A stretch of DNA of 64,000 nt from CAWATZ01 sp963784995. GTDB taxonomy: Bacteria > Planctomycetota > Planctomycetia > Gemmatales > Gemmataceae. The notes below the pieces were generated by a model. The model had not been told where the DNA came from. It saw only the letters and a list, made by a program, of their open reading frames with translations, and did not search any database. Where the stretch lies: the NCBI GenBank assembly GCA_963784995.1, contig CAWATZ010000002.1, forward strand, positions 1,736,001 to 1,800,000, written 5' to 3'. The position numbers and the translations under genes are program-made. Shown one piece after another: positions 23,574-32,853 of the stretch; the first letter of the stretch is position 1, and the number at the start of each line of letters is the position of its first letter.

Positions 23574-24967
23574 CAGCGGAACAACGGCAAGCCGTGCTGC
23601 GGATGCTGGCTCAGGGCCAAGACCGCGACACCATTGCCGCCGCCGTAGGCGTGACGCCTGGCCAGGTTTCGGCCATCTCGGCCCACGTCAAGATGGGAAC
23701 CTACGCGCTTCCGGAACCGGACGTTCCACAGGTATTCGACGAGCAGGTACAGGACGCCGGCCGACCAACAGGGGAAAGGACGACCAACCTGCTTCGTCAT
23801 CTGCAACAGCTCGAAGGCGCCAGGGGGCCTGATCCCAAGATCAACCCCATCCTCCTGGGCGTTGACGCCGAGACGGGCGAGGACGTCTATTTCAACCCGG
23901 ACCCGGCGAGCGGCACCCCGAACCCGCACGTCCTGATCCTGGGGGAGAGCGGGACGGGGAAGACGTACGCCATCTCCTGCCTGACGGCGGAATTGGCACA
24001 GGAGGGCATTGTTTCCATCGTCTTCGACTACGGCCAGGGCTTCTCGCCCAAGACCCTACCGCGGGAGTTTGTGACGGCGACCAACCCCGTCGAACTGCAC
24101 GTTGGGCGGGATGGGGTGGACATCAACCCGTTGCAGATTTTCCCCTCCGACCTGCACGGTCCGGTGAACGTGGCTCAGCGTGTGGCCGACACGTTCGCCC
24201 GTGTCTACAAGAAGATCGGCGTGCAGCAGCACGCCATCCTCCGCCAGGCCGTGCTGGAGGTGATGGCGGACGCGGGCATCCGACAAGCTGCGCCGGACTC
24301 CTGGTCGGCGGACCTGCCGGCGTTCGGCAGCATCCAGACAAAGCTGGCAGAGTATGCGAGCCAGCCGCAGAGCCCGCAGGCCCGTTTCGCGGGATCGGCG
24401 GCCTCCCACGTTTCCACGCTGTTCGTGTTCAATACGTTCCGGCCGAACGGCGAGAAACTGGGTTGGGGGGACTTGCTCGCGGCCCGCAAAAGAGTGGTTG
24501 TCATCCAGTTGCAGGGGCTGGAACAATCGCTGGAGCGGGCAGTGACGGAGTTCCTGCTCTGGAATTTGGTCGGCTTCATCGAGGCTCTGGGGCCAGGCTC
24601 CCTGCGCTGCTTCGTGGTACTCGACGAGGCGCACAAGCTGTCGTTCGACCGTGGGTCGCCTGTCGAGAAGCTCTTGCGGGAGGGGCGGAAGTTCGGGCTG
24701 GGTCTGATCCTGGCGTCGCAGCAGCCCGAGGACTTCAGCCCGGTAGCGTTCGCCAACACCGCCACGAAAATGGTCTTTCAGGTGGGCGACGAGCGCAGTA
24801 CGATTTCAAGACAGCTGCACCGCAAGATCAAGAACGCCCACTCCTTTGGCGAGATCTACCAGTTGATCACCAAGCTGCCCAGGGGGTGCGCGTACGTTGT
24901 CACCGAGAATGTCGGTAAGGTAGTGCGGGTCGCAAGTTTCCCCAACAGGGTGGGCAGGTGGCGGTAA
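23558..24967 (+). CDS. HerA/FtsK-like DNA-translocating ATPase with N-terminal HTH
   Basis: The 469-residue protein starts at ATG 23558, overlapping the previous gene. Residues ~4-50 (KVTAEQRQAVLRMLAQGQDR, then VGVTPGQVSAISAHVK) form a helix-turn-helix. The ATPase domain has Walker A ILGESGTGKT near residues 128-137, Walker B CFVVLDEAHKLS near 352-361, and the downstream ILASQQPEDFS sensor typical of HerA/DUF87 and VirD4-like hexameric translocases. HerA-type ATPases drive DNA through nucleases or methylases in several bacterial defence systems. Here no nuclease partner is adjacent, so the effector may be one of the neighbouring proteins. Confident for the family, not for the role. Confidence 0.85.
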   Translation: MPKKVTAEQRQAVLRMLAQGQDRDTIAAAVGVTPGQVSAISAHVKMGTYALPEPDVPQVFDEQVQDAGRPTGERTTNLLRHLQQLEGARGPDPKINPILLGVDAETGEDVYFNPDPASGTPNPHVLILGESGTGKTYAISCLTAELAQEGIVSIVFDYGQGFSPKTLPREFVTATNPVELHVGRDGVDINPLQIFPSDLHGPVNVAQRVADTFARVYKKIGVQQHAILRQAVLEVMADAGIRQAAPDSWSADLPAFGSIQTKLAEYASQPQSPQARFAGSAASHVSTLFVFNTFRPNGEKLGWGDLLAARKRVVVIQLQGLEQSLERAVTEFLLWNLVGFIEALGPGSLRCFVVLDEAHKLSFDRGSPVEKLLREGRKFGLGLILASQQPEDFSPVAFANTATKMVFQVGDERSTISRQLHRKIKNAHSFGEIYQLITKLPRGCAYVVTENVGKVVRVASFPNRVGRWR

Positions 24968-25015
24968 CAGACCGCTCGGCATCAGATCCGGCTGACAGGC
25001 ATCGAGGGTTACCCA

Positions 25016-26753
25016 ATGGCCAAGGCCAAGAAACAGACCGCAGAGGAGCCGGAGTGGGTCCCGCTCCCCGACGAACTGGACTGGGATGATGTCGGCGGGC
25101 GACTTGCTCGCAAACATCGCCCGCGGGATGTATTCCCCGCAGGGCGTGCTTCGCGAGTACGTCCAGAATGCCGCCGACTCCTACAAGGACCTGGAGACGC
25201 CGTCGGAAGACCACAAGATCATCATCACCCCCATGAAGACGAGCCTGTCGATCCAGGACTTCGGGGTGGGGATGGATGACAAGGGTATCCGCGAGGCGAA
25301 AAAGATCGCGGTCTCGACCAAGTCGGACTTCGATGACCGGGTCGGCTTCAGAGGCATCGGCATCTGGGCCGGGTTGCCTGCATGCAAGAGGCTGGTCGTG
25401 GACAGCACCAAGGAGGGCGAAGAGTACCGCTATCGGCTCGTCTTCGATTTTGAAGGCATCATGCAGCACTTGGACGACAACATCAACATCAAGGAACTGG
25501 TGGATCCGCGATACCGGATCGAACGCCACGCCGCGGATAAAGACGAGCACTACACCCGGGTGACGCTTGAGGGAATCACGGACAGCTATAAGCAGCTGCT
25601 GGATCTCACAGAACTCAAGCGGATCGCCTCTCAGGTCCTCCCGGCAGCGGTTGACTCGGGGTTCCAGCATCACGCAGCCCTGATGACCATGCTCGGGGGC
25701 TGGCCGAGCTACAGCGAGTGCCACATATTCATCCAGACGCCGACAGGTCTCGAAGAGGCCTTCCGCAAGTTTCCTGAAGAGGACGTTGAGCCGCCGGAAG
25801 AGAAAATCCTGACCTCGGACGAGGGCGTCGAACTGGCCAGGGCTTGGTTCTGCCGCACCAAGAAGACCTCCTTGCGAAACGTCACTCCCCCGGCGGTACG
25901 CGGGTTCCAACTGCGCATCAAGAACTTCGCCGTAGGCGAGGTCAACATGTTCAGCGCGGAGGGGGGCTACAGCTACAACATCCACGAGCACCAGGAACTG
26001 AAGACCGCCTCCAGGCTGGCGTGGTTCTGCGGGGAGATCCACGTCACCAATAACGACATCAAGCCCAACACCCCGAGGGACGATCTCGAACGGGAGCAGG
26101 CCGCCCGGCTTTTCATCGAGAAGCTGCGGGGGTTCTATAAGGACAGGATTGTGGAAGCGGGTGCCTACAGCGAGTTCAATCCCTTTCGCAAGGCGCTGGA
26201 GGATGCGGAGGAAATCATCGCGAAGGCAACTGCTCCGGCGAAGGCGAAGAAACCCATTGACGTCGATGAGGTACGGTCCCTACTCAGCAAGCTGGGCGAG
26301 GTGCCCAATAAAGCGAAGGGAGAGTCGGACGACCAGAGCAAGACGTTGTTCAAGCAGCTCCTTCGTCGAACTGCTTTCAAGGATCGCTGTACCAAAGCGG
26401 TCGCCGGGCTGAAGAAGCTGGTGCCGCCGCCTGCCAATGGATCGGCCGACGGCGCGGCCAAGCCCGGCGCGGGGGGGACAACCGGCTCACAGGGAGGAGC
26501 GCAGGGTGGCGACTCCGGCAACCAGACGAAAAAGCCGAAGAAAGAGGAGCCTAAGCCCGCCTCCGGCAACGGCCAAGCTGCTCCACCGAAGGAGGGGATG
26601 GCCCTCAAGGCGGAGGAACTCGTTTCCGAGATCTTCGAGGTCCTCGAAAAGAACCTGGGGGACGAGTATGAAGACCTGCCCCAGATTGAGGAGGAAATTC
26701 AGCAAGTCGTGGACACGTGGGTTTCCTCCTATGCCCAGAAATCGGTTTCCTGA
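25016..26753 (+). CDS. GHKL (Hsp90/MutL-type) ATPase no. 1 (one frameshift near the N-terminus)
   Basis: A likely 578-residue protein. The ATG at 25016 has CGAGGG upstream and encodes KKQTAEEPEWVPLPDELDWD. Deleting one G near 25091 joins it to SAGDLLANIARGMYSPQGV, whereas an uncorrected reading would start at ATG 25086. The GHKL ATP-binding motifs are complete: N-box REYVQNAADSY, G1 DFGVGMDD, and G2 VGFRGIGIWAG. The middle part resembles Hsp90-like transducer domains. Residues ~450-530 are a low-complexity Gly/Lys/Pro-rich linker (GAGGTTGSQGG, KKPKKEEPKP) followed by an acidic helix. Such ATPases clamp around DNA or remodel clients. Next gene overlaps by 23 bases. Confidence 0.8.
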
Positions 26754-27555
26754 TTCCAGGGAGAAGCGGGAGCTGCGGCGCCGCGATCTCCGAAAGATGA
26801 AAGAACTCGCTGACATCGTCGGCGGGTCGCTGGACTATTGCGGACTGCCGAGCGTCGAGTTCCTGGACGTGGTGTGCTGGCAGGAGGTGATCAAGTCGGT
26901 TACCGCATTCGAGAACAACCCTGACGCCTTCTCGGACATGCAGATTGAGAGGGACCGGCTGCAGCTCCCGTTCCTGGTTGAAATCAACCCCAACGAGCGG
27001 GACAACCTGCTCGACTACCTCATCAACGAGCAATACTGCTTCGGCCTGTTCAACCTGGACTTCTTTGGCGGCCTCGTTTACCAGACCAAAGACAAGGAGT
27101 GCAAAACGACGAACGCCCTGCGCCAGATGTTCTCGCAACAGGCGAGGAACAAGCAATCATTCGTGCTGATTTGCACCTTCAACGTCCGCGACTGCGGCGC
27201 GACGGAATACCATCAGTTTCTGGATAGCGTCAGGGACGGGCTTTCGGGGCGGCGTATGAGCGCCGAGAACATTCGCGCCCACGACCAGAACCAGACGACC
27301 AGGCTCAAGCTCTGCTTCCCTTACTTCTGCTGGCAACAGGCCCACCCGCTCGGCCTCGAGCAGATCATCTGCGAGGCTACCGTGTACCAGAGCAGCGGCA
27401 CAATGGTACATTTCTTCCAGGCCTTTCGCTATGTGGGCGGGGCGCTGCCCCAGTTCGCGCCGGTCAGCAAGGTAATCGAGGTGGCCAACGCACCGCTGTA
27501 TGAGATGAAAGGGCAGGTCAGGCGAAAGCAGGCCGAATTCCCCCAGGTGCTGTAG
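26731..27555 (+). CDS. Methyltransferase-like protein no. 1 (TcmP-like arrangement)
   Basis: A 274-residue protein starting at ATG 26731 inside the end of the GHKL gene. The central region has a Rossmann methyltransferase look: EFLDVVCWQEVIKSVTAFEN (motif I-like strand and acidic residue), then FNLDFFGGLVY (a D-[FL]-[FL]-G-G loop as in the IDPFG motif of three-Cys-motif partner proteins), then SFVLICTFNVRD. The N-terminus is charged. I see no clear GxGxG motif, so methyltransferase activity is inferred from fold and layout only. Its C-terminal segment resembles that of the second methyltransferase-like protein at 29231, suggesting duplication with the neighbouring GHKL gene. Confidence 0.5.
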   Translation: MPRNRFPDSREKRELRRRDLRKMKELADIVGGSLDYCGLPSVEFLDVVCWQEVIKSVTAFENNPDAFSDMQIERDRLQLPFLVEINPNERDNLLDYLINEQYCFGLFNLDFFGGLVYQTKDKECKTTNALRQMFSQQARNKQSFVLICTFNVRDCGATEYHQFLDSVRDGLSGRRMSAENIRAHDQNQTTRLKLCFPYFCWQQAHPLGLEQIICEATVYQSSGTMVHFFQAFRYVGGALPQFAPVSKVIEVANAPLYEMKGQVRRKQAEFPQVL

Positions 27556-27604
27556 GAATGAGGCGGACAGGGCATCCGCCCTTGCCCGGCGACGGAGTCA
27601 TCAG

Positions 27605-29227
27605 ATGCCGAAGACAATCTCCTGGCTAGGCCTTGAACACCAGCAACGGATCGAGATCCTGCGGGACTTGTCGATCGATAGGATCATCGCGCAGTATGAA
27701 GTTCCGGGCACGACCACGGAGGAGTTCCGCGCCATCATCGTGAAACAGATCAGCCTGTGGGCACCGAAGAATCTCGGGGCCTTCGTCATGGAAGGCGGCC
27801 CTCCGACCAAAGATGTGGTGCTGGGCGCCTGGCGAGACCTCGACAGGTCGGAGGCACTCCTTGAACTCATCGACAACAGCATCGACGCATGGAATCTGCG
27901 CATGGAGCGTTACCCCGCGAAAACCCCCAAGAACCTCATCATTTACATCAGGATCGACCCTGCCACGCAACAGCTGACCTACGAAGACAACGCTGGCGGC
28001 GTCCCCAGAGAGAAGCTCACGAACCTCGTCGTGCCCGGCTACAGCGACACCACCGACCTCACCGCGACCATCGGAAGCTATAGGACGGGCGGAAAGAAGG
28101 CGATTTTCCGCCTTGCTACTGCGGCCAGCATCACCACGCGATACCTCAACCCGGCGGAAACGTCTGACGAAGCATGGTCCATCCAACTTGACGAGGCGTG
28201 GCTGAGGGACCCTCGGGTCTATGAATTTCCCTACGCGCCGCTCAAAGACAAGAGTGCCATCGAGCCAGGGCAGACGAGATACACCTTCCAGCTCCGGGAG
28301 GAGCCGGTCGGAGGGACGCCCTGGTATTTTGAGATGGATGACATCCAAAAGGTGACGGACGCCATCCGCCGCACCTACACGTTGCTCCTCATCCGGAACC
28401 CCAACGTCCAAATCTACTTCTACGATCTGAAGACGCCGATCAAGCCGATTGAGGAACTGTATGACTTCAGCGGCACCAACAAGAACGGGACGGATATCCG
28501 CCCTCAGCAAGTGTATTTTATCTTCGATCTCTTGCACGAAGGCGTGCCCCACCAGGTCACTACAGAGATCATTCTAGGATGCAGGAGGACAAGCGGGGCG
28601 GGGGGAACGGTTTCGGGGCCTGGGATTGACCTCTATGGGAACAACCGGTTGTTCGTGCAGCGCGACCAGGAGACCTTCGCGCACCTCCTTCCCACTGGAA
28701 GCGCTCGCAACTTGGTTCGTGGGCTAGTGAACGTCCACGGCCCGAACGTGTTTATCCCCTGGGATACCCATAAGCGTCACCTCAACCCAGACCGCGACAT
28801 CATGAGGGCGCTCACCAAGAACAAGCTGATTACCGACTTTTTCACCTGCTGGTACAAGGCATACCAAGCGGTCGGACGAGGTGATGTCTCCGACCTGATC
28901 GGCGACAAGTTGGAACCTGCTATCGACAAGGCGAAGAAGGATTTGTTTATCCCCACCCAACTTACGGTGAAGGTGGACCTGCGCCGCAAGCGCGGCGTCA
29001 ACCTTCCTTCGGCGTACACGCCACCGTCAGTTAACCGCAGGAGGCCGGCGACCGAAGTGATCACGGTCAAGTTCAACGTCGATATCGACGAGCTGCGCTT
29101 CCTTCTTGGGAAATACGGAATCGAGGGGTCGCCGACCGAGCCTTCGTCTACGGTCATTCAGGAGCTGTGCGAGGCGATCCGTAACGAGGTGCTGGAGCAA
29201 GGCAAGAGGACGAAGCGGAGAAAGTAG
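27605..29227 (+). CDS. GHKL ATPase no. 2
   Basis: A 540-residue ATPase with complete GHKL motifs: N-box ALLELIDNSIDAWN near residues 83-96, G1 TYEDNAGGVPREKL near 120-133, and G2 IGSYRTGGKKAIFRLA near 155-170. It differs clearly from no. 1 outside these motifs, so it is not a simple recent duplicate. The final ~60 residues are basic (ending GKRTKRRK), suitable for nucleic-acid contact. It begins at ATG 27605 after a 49-base gap containing a short GGCGGA/TCCGCC hairpin, and is followed after 3 bases by the second methyltransferase-like gene. Member of the same operon. Confidence 0.85.
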   Translation: MPKTISWLGLEHQQRIEILRDLSIDRIIAQYEVPGTTTEEFRAIIVKQISLWAPKNLGAFVMEGGPPTKDVVLGAWRDLDRSEALLELIDNSIDAWNLRMERYPAKTPKNLIIYIRIDPATQQLTYEDNAGGVPREKLTNLVVPGYSDTTDLTATIGSYRTGGKKAIFRLATAASITTRYLNPAETSDEAWSIQLDEAWLRDPRVYEFPYAPLKDKSAIEPGQTRYTFQLREEPVGGTPWYFEMDDIQKVTDAIRRTYTLLLIRNPNVQIYFYDLKTPIKPIEELYDFSGTNKNGTDIRPQQVYFIFDLLHEGVPHQVTTEIILGCRRTSGAGGTVSGPGIDLYGNNRLFVQRDQETFAHLLPTGSARNLVRGLVNVHGPNVFIPWDTHKRHLNPDRDIMRALTKNKLITDFFTCWYKAYQAVGRGDVSDLIGDKLEPAIDKAKKDLFIPTQLTVKVDLRRKRGVNLPSAYTPPSVNRRRPATEVITVKFNVDIDELRFLLGKYGIEGSPTEPSSTVIQELCEAIRNEVLEQGKRTKRRK

Positions 29228-29230
29228 GTT

Positions 29231-29979
29231 ATGGCGAAAGCCCGTGCCCCAAGGAGATTTTCGTATCCGGGGAACAAGTACGCGGCGTTCCACCTGCTCC
29301 TCTGCAGGTGGCTGCGGCACCATGCACCGGGCGACTCGTACCGCTACGTCACACTTGGCGGGACGGAGTTTCGCGACGCGATTTCTCTGAACTTTATCGA
29401 CCCTCACTTACTCGGGGAAGCCCTGTCGTTCGAGGGGAATGCGGGCCGGTTCGCCATCGCTACTCAAACGGCGGCCCTGCTTCAGGAAGGGGGGATGCAC
29501 ATCGAAGTACGGCGCGGGAACATTCTTACGTCATTCGCACGCGAATCCGACACCCCGCACCTATTCTTTATCGACCTGCTGGGAATCTGCGCCTTTGGAA
29601 ACTACGTCGAGAGGTTCGGGGTGATGTTTCAGGATGAAACAATCCGCGAGGGCGATTGTCTCATTATCACCAGTTACCTCCCCGCGAGGGTTGGATGGCC
29701 CCGCGTTTACGCTACATTCGACGGAGAGTTCCGCATCCTCGGCGCTAGCACTGTGGCGGAGAAGCAGACCTGTTACACGAGACATCACCCTTCGTTCACG
29801 CTCTACCGCGCCTTCACCGCGTGGATCTTCAAGATACGCTCGCGCTCACCTGCTTCGGAGGCGTGGCGTACAGGAGCAAGTCGCCCATGGGTGTGTTCGG
29901 GTACACTGTCGAGCCTGGATCCACCCAGCTCGATACGTTCGCGAACAATAGCCCCTGGCATGTGGCGGTCTACGGGTGA
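29231..29979 (+). CDS. Methyltransferase-like protein no. 2 (3' frameshift)
   Basis: A likely 249-residue protein. The N-terminus is basic (ARAPRRFSYPGNKYAAFHLL). Then come EFRDAISLNFIDPHL, LSFEGNAGRFAIATQTA (acidic strand end), HLFFIDLLGICAFGNY (analogous to NLDFFGG of no. 1) and DCLIITSYLPAR. Uninterrupted reading gives a junk-like tail to 30019 and overlaps the convergent gene. Adding one base near 29820 continues as DLQDTLALTCFGGVAYRSKS and ends at the TGA 29977-29979, 17 bases before the convergent radical-SAM gene. The match in motif order to no. 1 suggests paralogy. Catalytic role unproven. Confidence 0.5.
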
Positions 29980-29996
29980 GTCGGGGCACGGCGAAT

Positions 29997-31598
29997 TTAC
30001 TCCGGGGCATAGCTCATGAAGACGTTTCTGAACACATCGGAAACACGCCCGGCGCCGCCCAGATTGAAGCTTTCCGATCGCACCTTGGCGTTGATCCGCC
30101 ACATCAGTCCTTCGAGAGCATAGTAATCGCGGACAGACAGCCCCTTATACTTCCGGCGGTTATAGTCGAGGAAGGGAAGGAGCTTGCCGTTGAGATGGTG
30201 AAAGTCGAACCCCTTCTCGTCGATGTAGTCGCGGTACATCTCGAACATCGGCGTGCTGGGCACCGGCGTGAATAGCATGGGGATCACCGACCCCACTCGA
30301 CTGGATGCGAAGACGGCTGTATCGTAGACCGCCTGCAGATCCTCGTCGGGCAACCCAAACAGCACGAAGCAGTTGATGTCCTGGCAGTGCAGTTTGTAGC
30401 CAGCCTCAACCGCGTTCTCCAGGGCATAGAAGAACTTGTCCATGTTGGTGTGCGTCCGGTCCCACTTCTTCTGCATGTTGACGTTGACCGTCTCCAGGGG
30501 GAAGTACAGTCTTTTAAAGCCAGCCCGCCGCATCAGCTTGACGACATGGGGGTGCAGTAACCGAACCTCGATTCCTTCGGGGGCGTGCAGTTCGATGCCG
30601 TCCAGGTCCCGGTCGTCGGCAATCCGCTCAATCAATTCTGTGAAGTTACTCTTGCCGAGCAGCAGGTTGTCCTCGTAGAAGCAGAACTCGCGAATACCGC
30701 GCGCGAACCAGTGTTTCACCTCCTCGTAGGCGCTGCTGAACTCCCGGACCCAGACCTTTCGCCCCTCATTGAGGACGTTAGCGGCGCAATAACTGCACTT
30801 AAACGGACAACCACGGCTCGTGGTTAGGATGGTGTACTGGGGTAAGCAGCCCCCCGATTCGGGCTCACCTGTCCCGTCTTCCCGGCAAAGGTCTAGGTGC
30901 AGGGGCAAGGAGTTGGCGTCCGGGATGGTCGCGGAGACGATGATGTCCCGTCGCTGCTGGTCCGGGTTGAGCGGTTCCAGTTCGCGACCCTGAAGGTGCA
31001 ATGGGTCACGCAGGCCCAGATGGTCGATTGCGTGTTCGGGCGCAAGGGTCGGGTAGATGCCGCCGACGCGGATGACCGCCTTGGGGAAGACCTCCCGGCA
31101 GACGGCGATGACGTCGCGGGTGCTTTCCCACCAGTAGGTCATGATGGAGGAAATCCAAATCTCGTCTGGCTCGGGAAACACTATGGTATCGAAGTGTGAT
31201 TCCTGGGCGGCTCTCGCTTGTGACTGGATGGCCTGCAATCGCTTCCGGAGTTCATCGGCCGAAAGACCAAAGCAGTATTCAATCTTCTCGTCTTCGCGTG
31301 GCTGAAAACCGGTCCACCGCGGCGGCACATACTCCTCTGTCGAGCAGAGCTTCCGGACCTTTCGCATTTGCTTGGCAACGGTTCGCTTCTCGTTGTTCGC
31401 CTCCAGGCAATCGATGAGCTTGAGCGTGTACCCCAGGTTGCGCAGCCAGGACGCGACCCGGAGAAGCCCGTAAGGCAGGCTCCAGTGCGCCCAGTACTGA
31501 GTGTCGTACACGGGCGGGCTAATCAACAAGGCGGAGCGGCGATGGTTCAAGTTTCCACACCTCTCTGCGGAGACTTTCCCGCAGCATCTGAGCGCCAA
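29997..31598 (-). CDS. Cobalamin-type radical-SAM enzyme
   Basis: A protein of up to 533 residues. The N-terminal ~200 residues have the layout of a B12-binding-type domain (ALLISPPVYDTQYWAHWSLP, IWISSIMTYWWESTRDVIAV, VIRVGGIYPTLAPEHAI). No DxHxxG lower-ligand motif is visible, which is not unusual in this class. The radical-SAM domain has the cluster motif RGCPFKCSYC near residues 262-269 (CxxxCxxC) and an FCFYEDNLLLGK strand, and ends in a long helical region. Such enzymes methylate or rearrange unactivated carbons, in small molecules, RNA or protein. The start is uncertain: the TTG at 31598 overlaps the upstream gene by 80 bases, while the TTG at 31529 would overlap by only 11. Confidence 0.85.
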   Translation of the reverse strand: MALRCCGKVSAERCGNLNHRRSALLISPPVYDTQYWAHWSLPYGLLRVASWLRNLGYTLKLIDCLEANNEKRTVAKQMRKVRKLCSTEEYVPPRWTGFQPREDEKIEYCFGLSADELRKRLQAIQSQARAAQESHFDTIVFPEPDEIWISSIMTYWWESTRDVIAVCREVFPKAVIRVGGIYPTLAPEHAIDHLGLRDPLHLQGRELEPLNPDQQRRDIIVSATIPDANSLPLHLDLCREDGTGEPESGGCLPQYTILTTSRGCPFKCSYCAANVLNEGRKVWVREFSSAYEEVKHWFARGIREFCFYEDNLLLGKSNFTELIERIADDRDLDGIELHAPEGIEVRLLHPHVVKLMRRAGFKRLYFPLETVNVNMQKKWDRTHTNMDKFFYALENAVEAGYKLHCQDINCFVLFGLPDEDLQAVYDTAVFASSRVGSVIPMLFTPVPSTPMFEMYRDYIDEKGFDFHHLNGKLLPFLDYNRRKYKGLSVRDYYALEGLMWRINAKVRSESFNLGGAGRVSDVFRNVFMSYAPE

Positions 31599-32853
31599 GG
31601 GTCCCTTTCAGGAAGTCAAACGATCCGTCGCGAACCTTCTCGTTCAGGAACGCGGCCATGCGGTACAGGTCATGGTACTCTACCCGCGAGATCCCGTTCC
31701 GTTCCGCAAAGGGAAAGAAATGCGGAGACCACTCTCGGTAGGGAGTGGCTGCCAGGTAACCTTCGTTCTCTAGGTGTTCGGGACTTCCCGGAGTGGGGGT
31801 AAACGGCTTGAGTATCACTCCTCCCAGGTAATTCAGAACTTCAAAGCTCCTCAAGATGATCTGCTCCAGTTGTTCACCGGGCCGGCCAATCCACACGAAT
31901 CCACTCAGGCGATTGTCCCCGTCCCTCAGTCCTGCTTCCTGCAAGTAGGCCCTGACCTTCTTGTACGCTTGCAAGTCTAGCTCTCGGTCTGTGTCGGCCT
32001 CCTCGAAGTGCGCCTCCGCCACTTGCTTGTCGGCGAGGATGCGAGCAATCGTCGGGGTGACCTTTGCTGGGTCCAGGCCACAAATGAAGTGGTATCGCAG
32101 GTGCCGATGGAGTCCCTTCGTTTTCTCAAAGATCTCCTGAAGCGGTTGGCCCTCGTCCCGGTAGATGTCGTCCTCGAAAAACGTGAAGTGCAGCACGCCT
32201 CTTTCCACTGCCCTCTGGACTTCGGCGACGGCGACTTGAGGGTTTAATTGCAATGCCACGAAGGGAGGTTGCTTGTCTCCGTACAGGTCGAATGCCCCTG
32301 GCTCGTTGCTCAGGTCGGGCGGCTTGGTCACGACATAGTCTGCGGCGCAGGCTACTGCTGCATGCTTTGTCATGAGGCGGGCGTACTGACCGAGAAGGAG
32401 GATCTCGGACCCCTGCAGTACGTCTCGCACGAGGCGGCACACTTCGGCTACGCTTTCGTACCAGTAACTGCACAGCGACCCGATCCATACCTGCGTCGGC
32501 TTCCGGTTGTCGTCTTTCTGCAGCAAGGTCAATTGCTTTGTTATGTCTGTGTAGGACGCCCCGAAGCGCCGCATGGGATAGCGTTCGCCCTTGACACTGT
32601 AGAACCGCCGATCCCGTGGAAGTGAATCCTCTTTGACCTTCCCGGTTTCGTCCGGTTTCATACAGTCCAGCAGTTCAACGCTACATTCGACGTGAGATCT
32701 CAGCCGGGAGGCCACTTTGAGTAAATCAAGCGGTTGGTTCCAGCGAAGCCAACTGTAGCGAGTTTCTTCGACAGGTGGGTTCAAAAGGAGTATGCGATCA
32801 CGCTTGGTGACCTGCCTGGACAACAGCGAGTTGGCAGTGATAATCTTAGCCAT
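31519..32853 (-). CDS. Degenerate radical-SAM homologue lacking the iron-sulfur motif
   Basis: A 444-residue protein that tracks the downstream radical-SAM enzyme section by section: ILLLNPPVEETRYSWLRWNQ, ELLDCMKPD, VWIGSLCSYWYESVAEVCRL, EILLLGQYARLMTKHAA, then HFTFFEDDIYRD, which corresponds to FCFYEDNLLLGK. Between GDKQPPFVALQLNPQ and this strand the CxxxCxxC loop present in the partner is missing altogether, and no other three-Cys arrangement is visible. It is therefore probably a non-catalytic partner or regulator, not an intact radical-SAM enzyme. It starts at ATG 32853, overlapping the GHKL gene stop by 8 bases, and the partner enzyme overlaps its 3' end. Confidence 0.75.
   Translation of the reverse strand: MAKIITANSLLSRQVTKRDRILLLNPPVEETRYSWLRWNQPLDLLKVASRLRSHVECSVELLDCMKPDETGKVKEDSLPRDRRFYSVKGERYPMRRFGASYTDITKQLTLLQKDDNRKPTQVWIGSLCSYWYESVAEVCRLVRDVLQGSEILLLGQYARLMTKHAAVACAADYVVTKPPDLSNEPGAFDLYGDKQPPFVALQLNPQVAVAEVQRAVERGVLHFTFFEDDIYRDEGQPLQEIFEKTKGLHRHLRYHFICGLDPAKVTPTIARILADKQVAEAHFEEADTDRELDLQAYKKVRAYLQEAGLRDGDNRLSGFVWIGRPGEQLEQIILRSFEVLNYLGGVILKPFTPTPGSPEHLENEGYLAATPYREWSPHFFPFAERNGISRVEYHDLYRMAAFLNEKVRDGSFDFLKGTLGAQMLRESLRREVWKLEPSPLRLVD

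Noticed and set aside
29997..30019. An overlap between the convergent methyltransferase-like and radical-SAM genes
   Set aside because: It appears only if the frameshift near 29820 is not corrected. The corrected gene ends at 29979.
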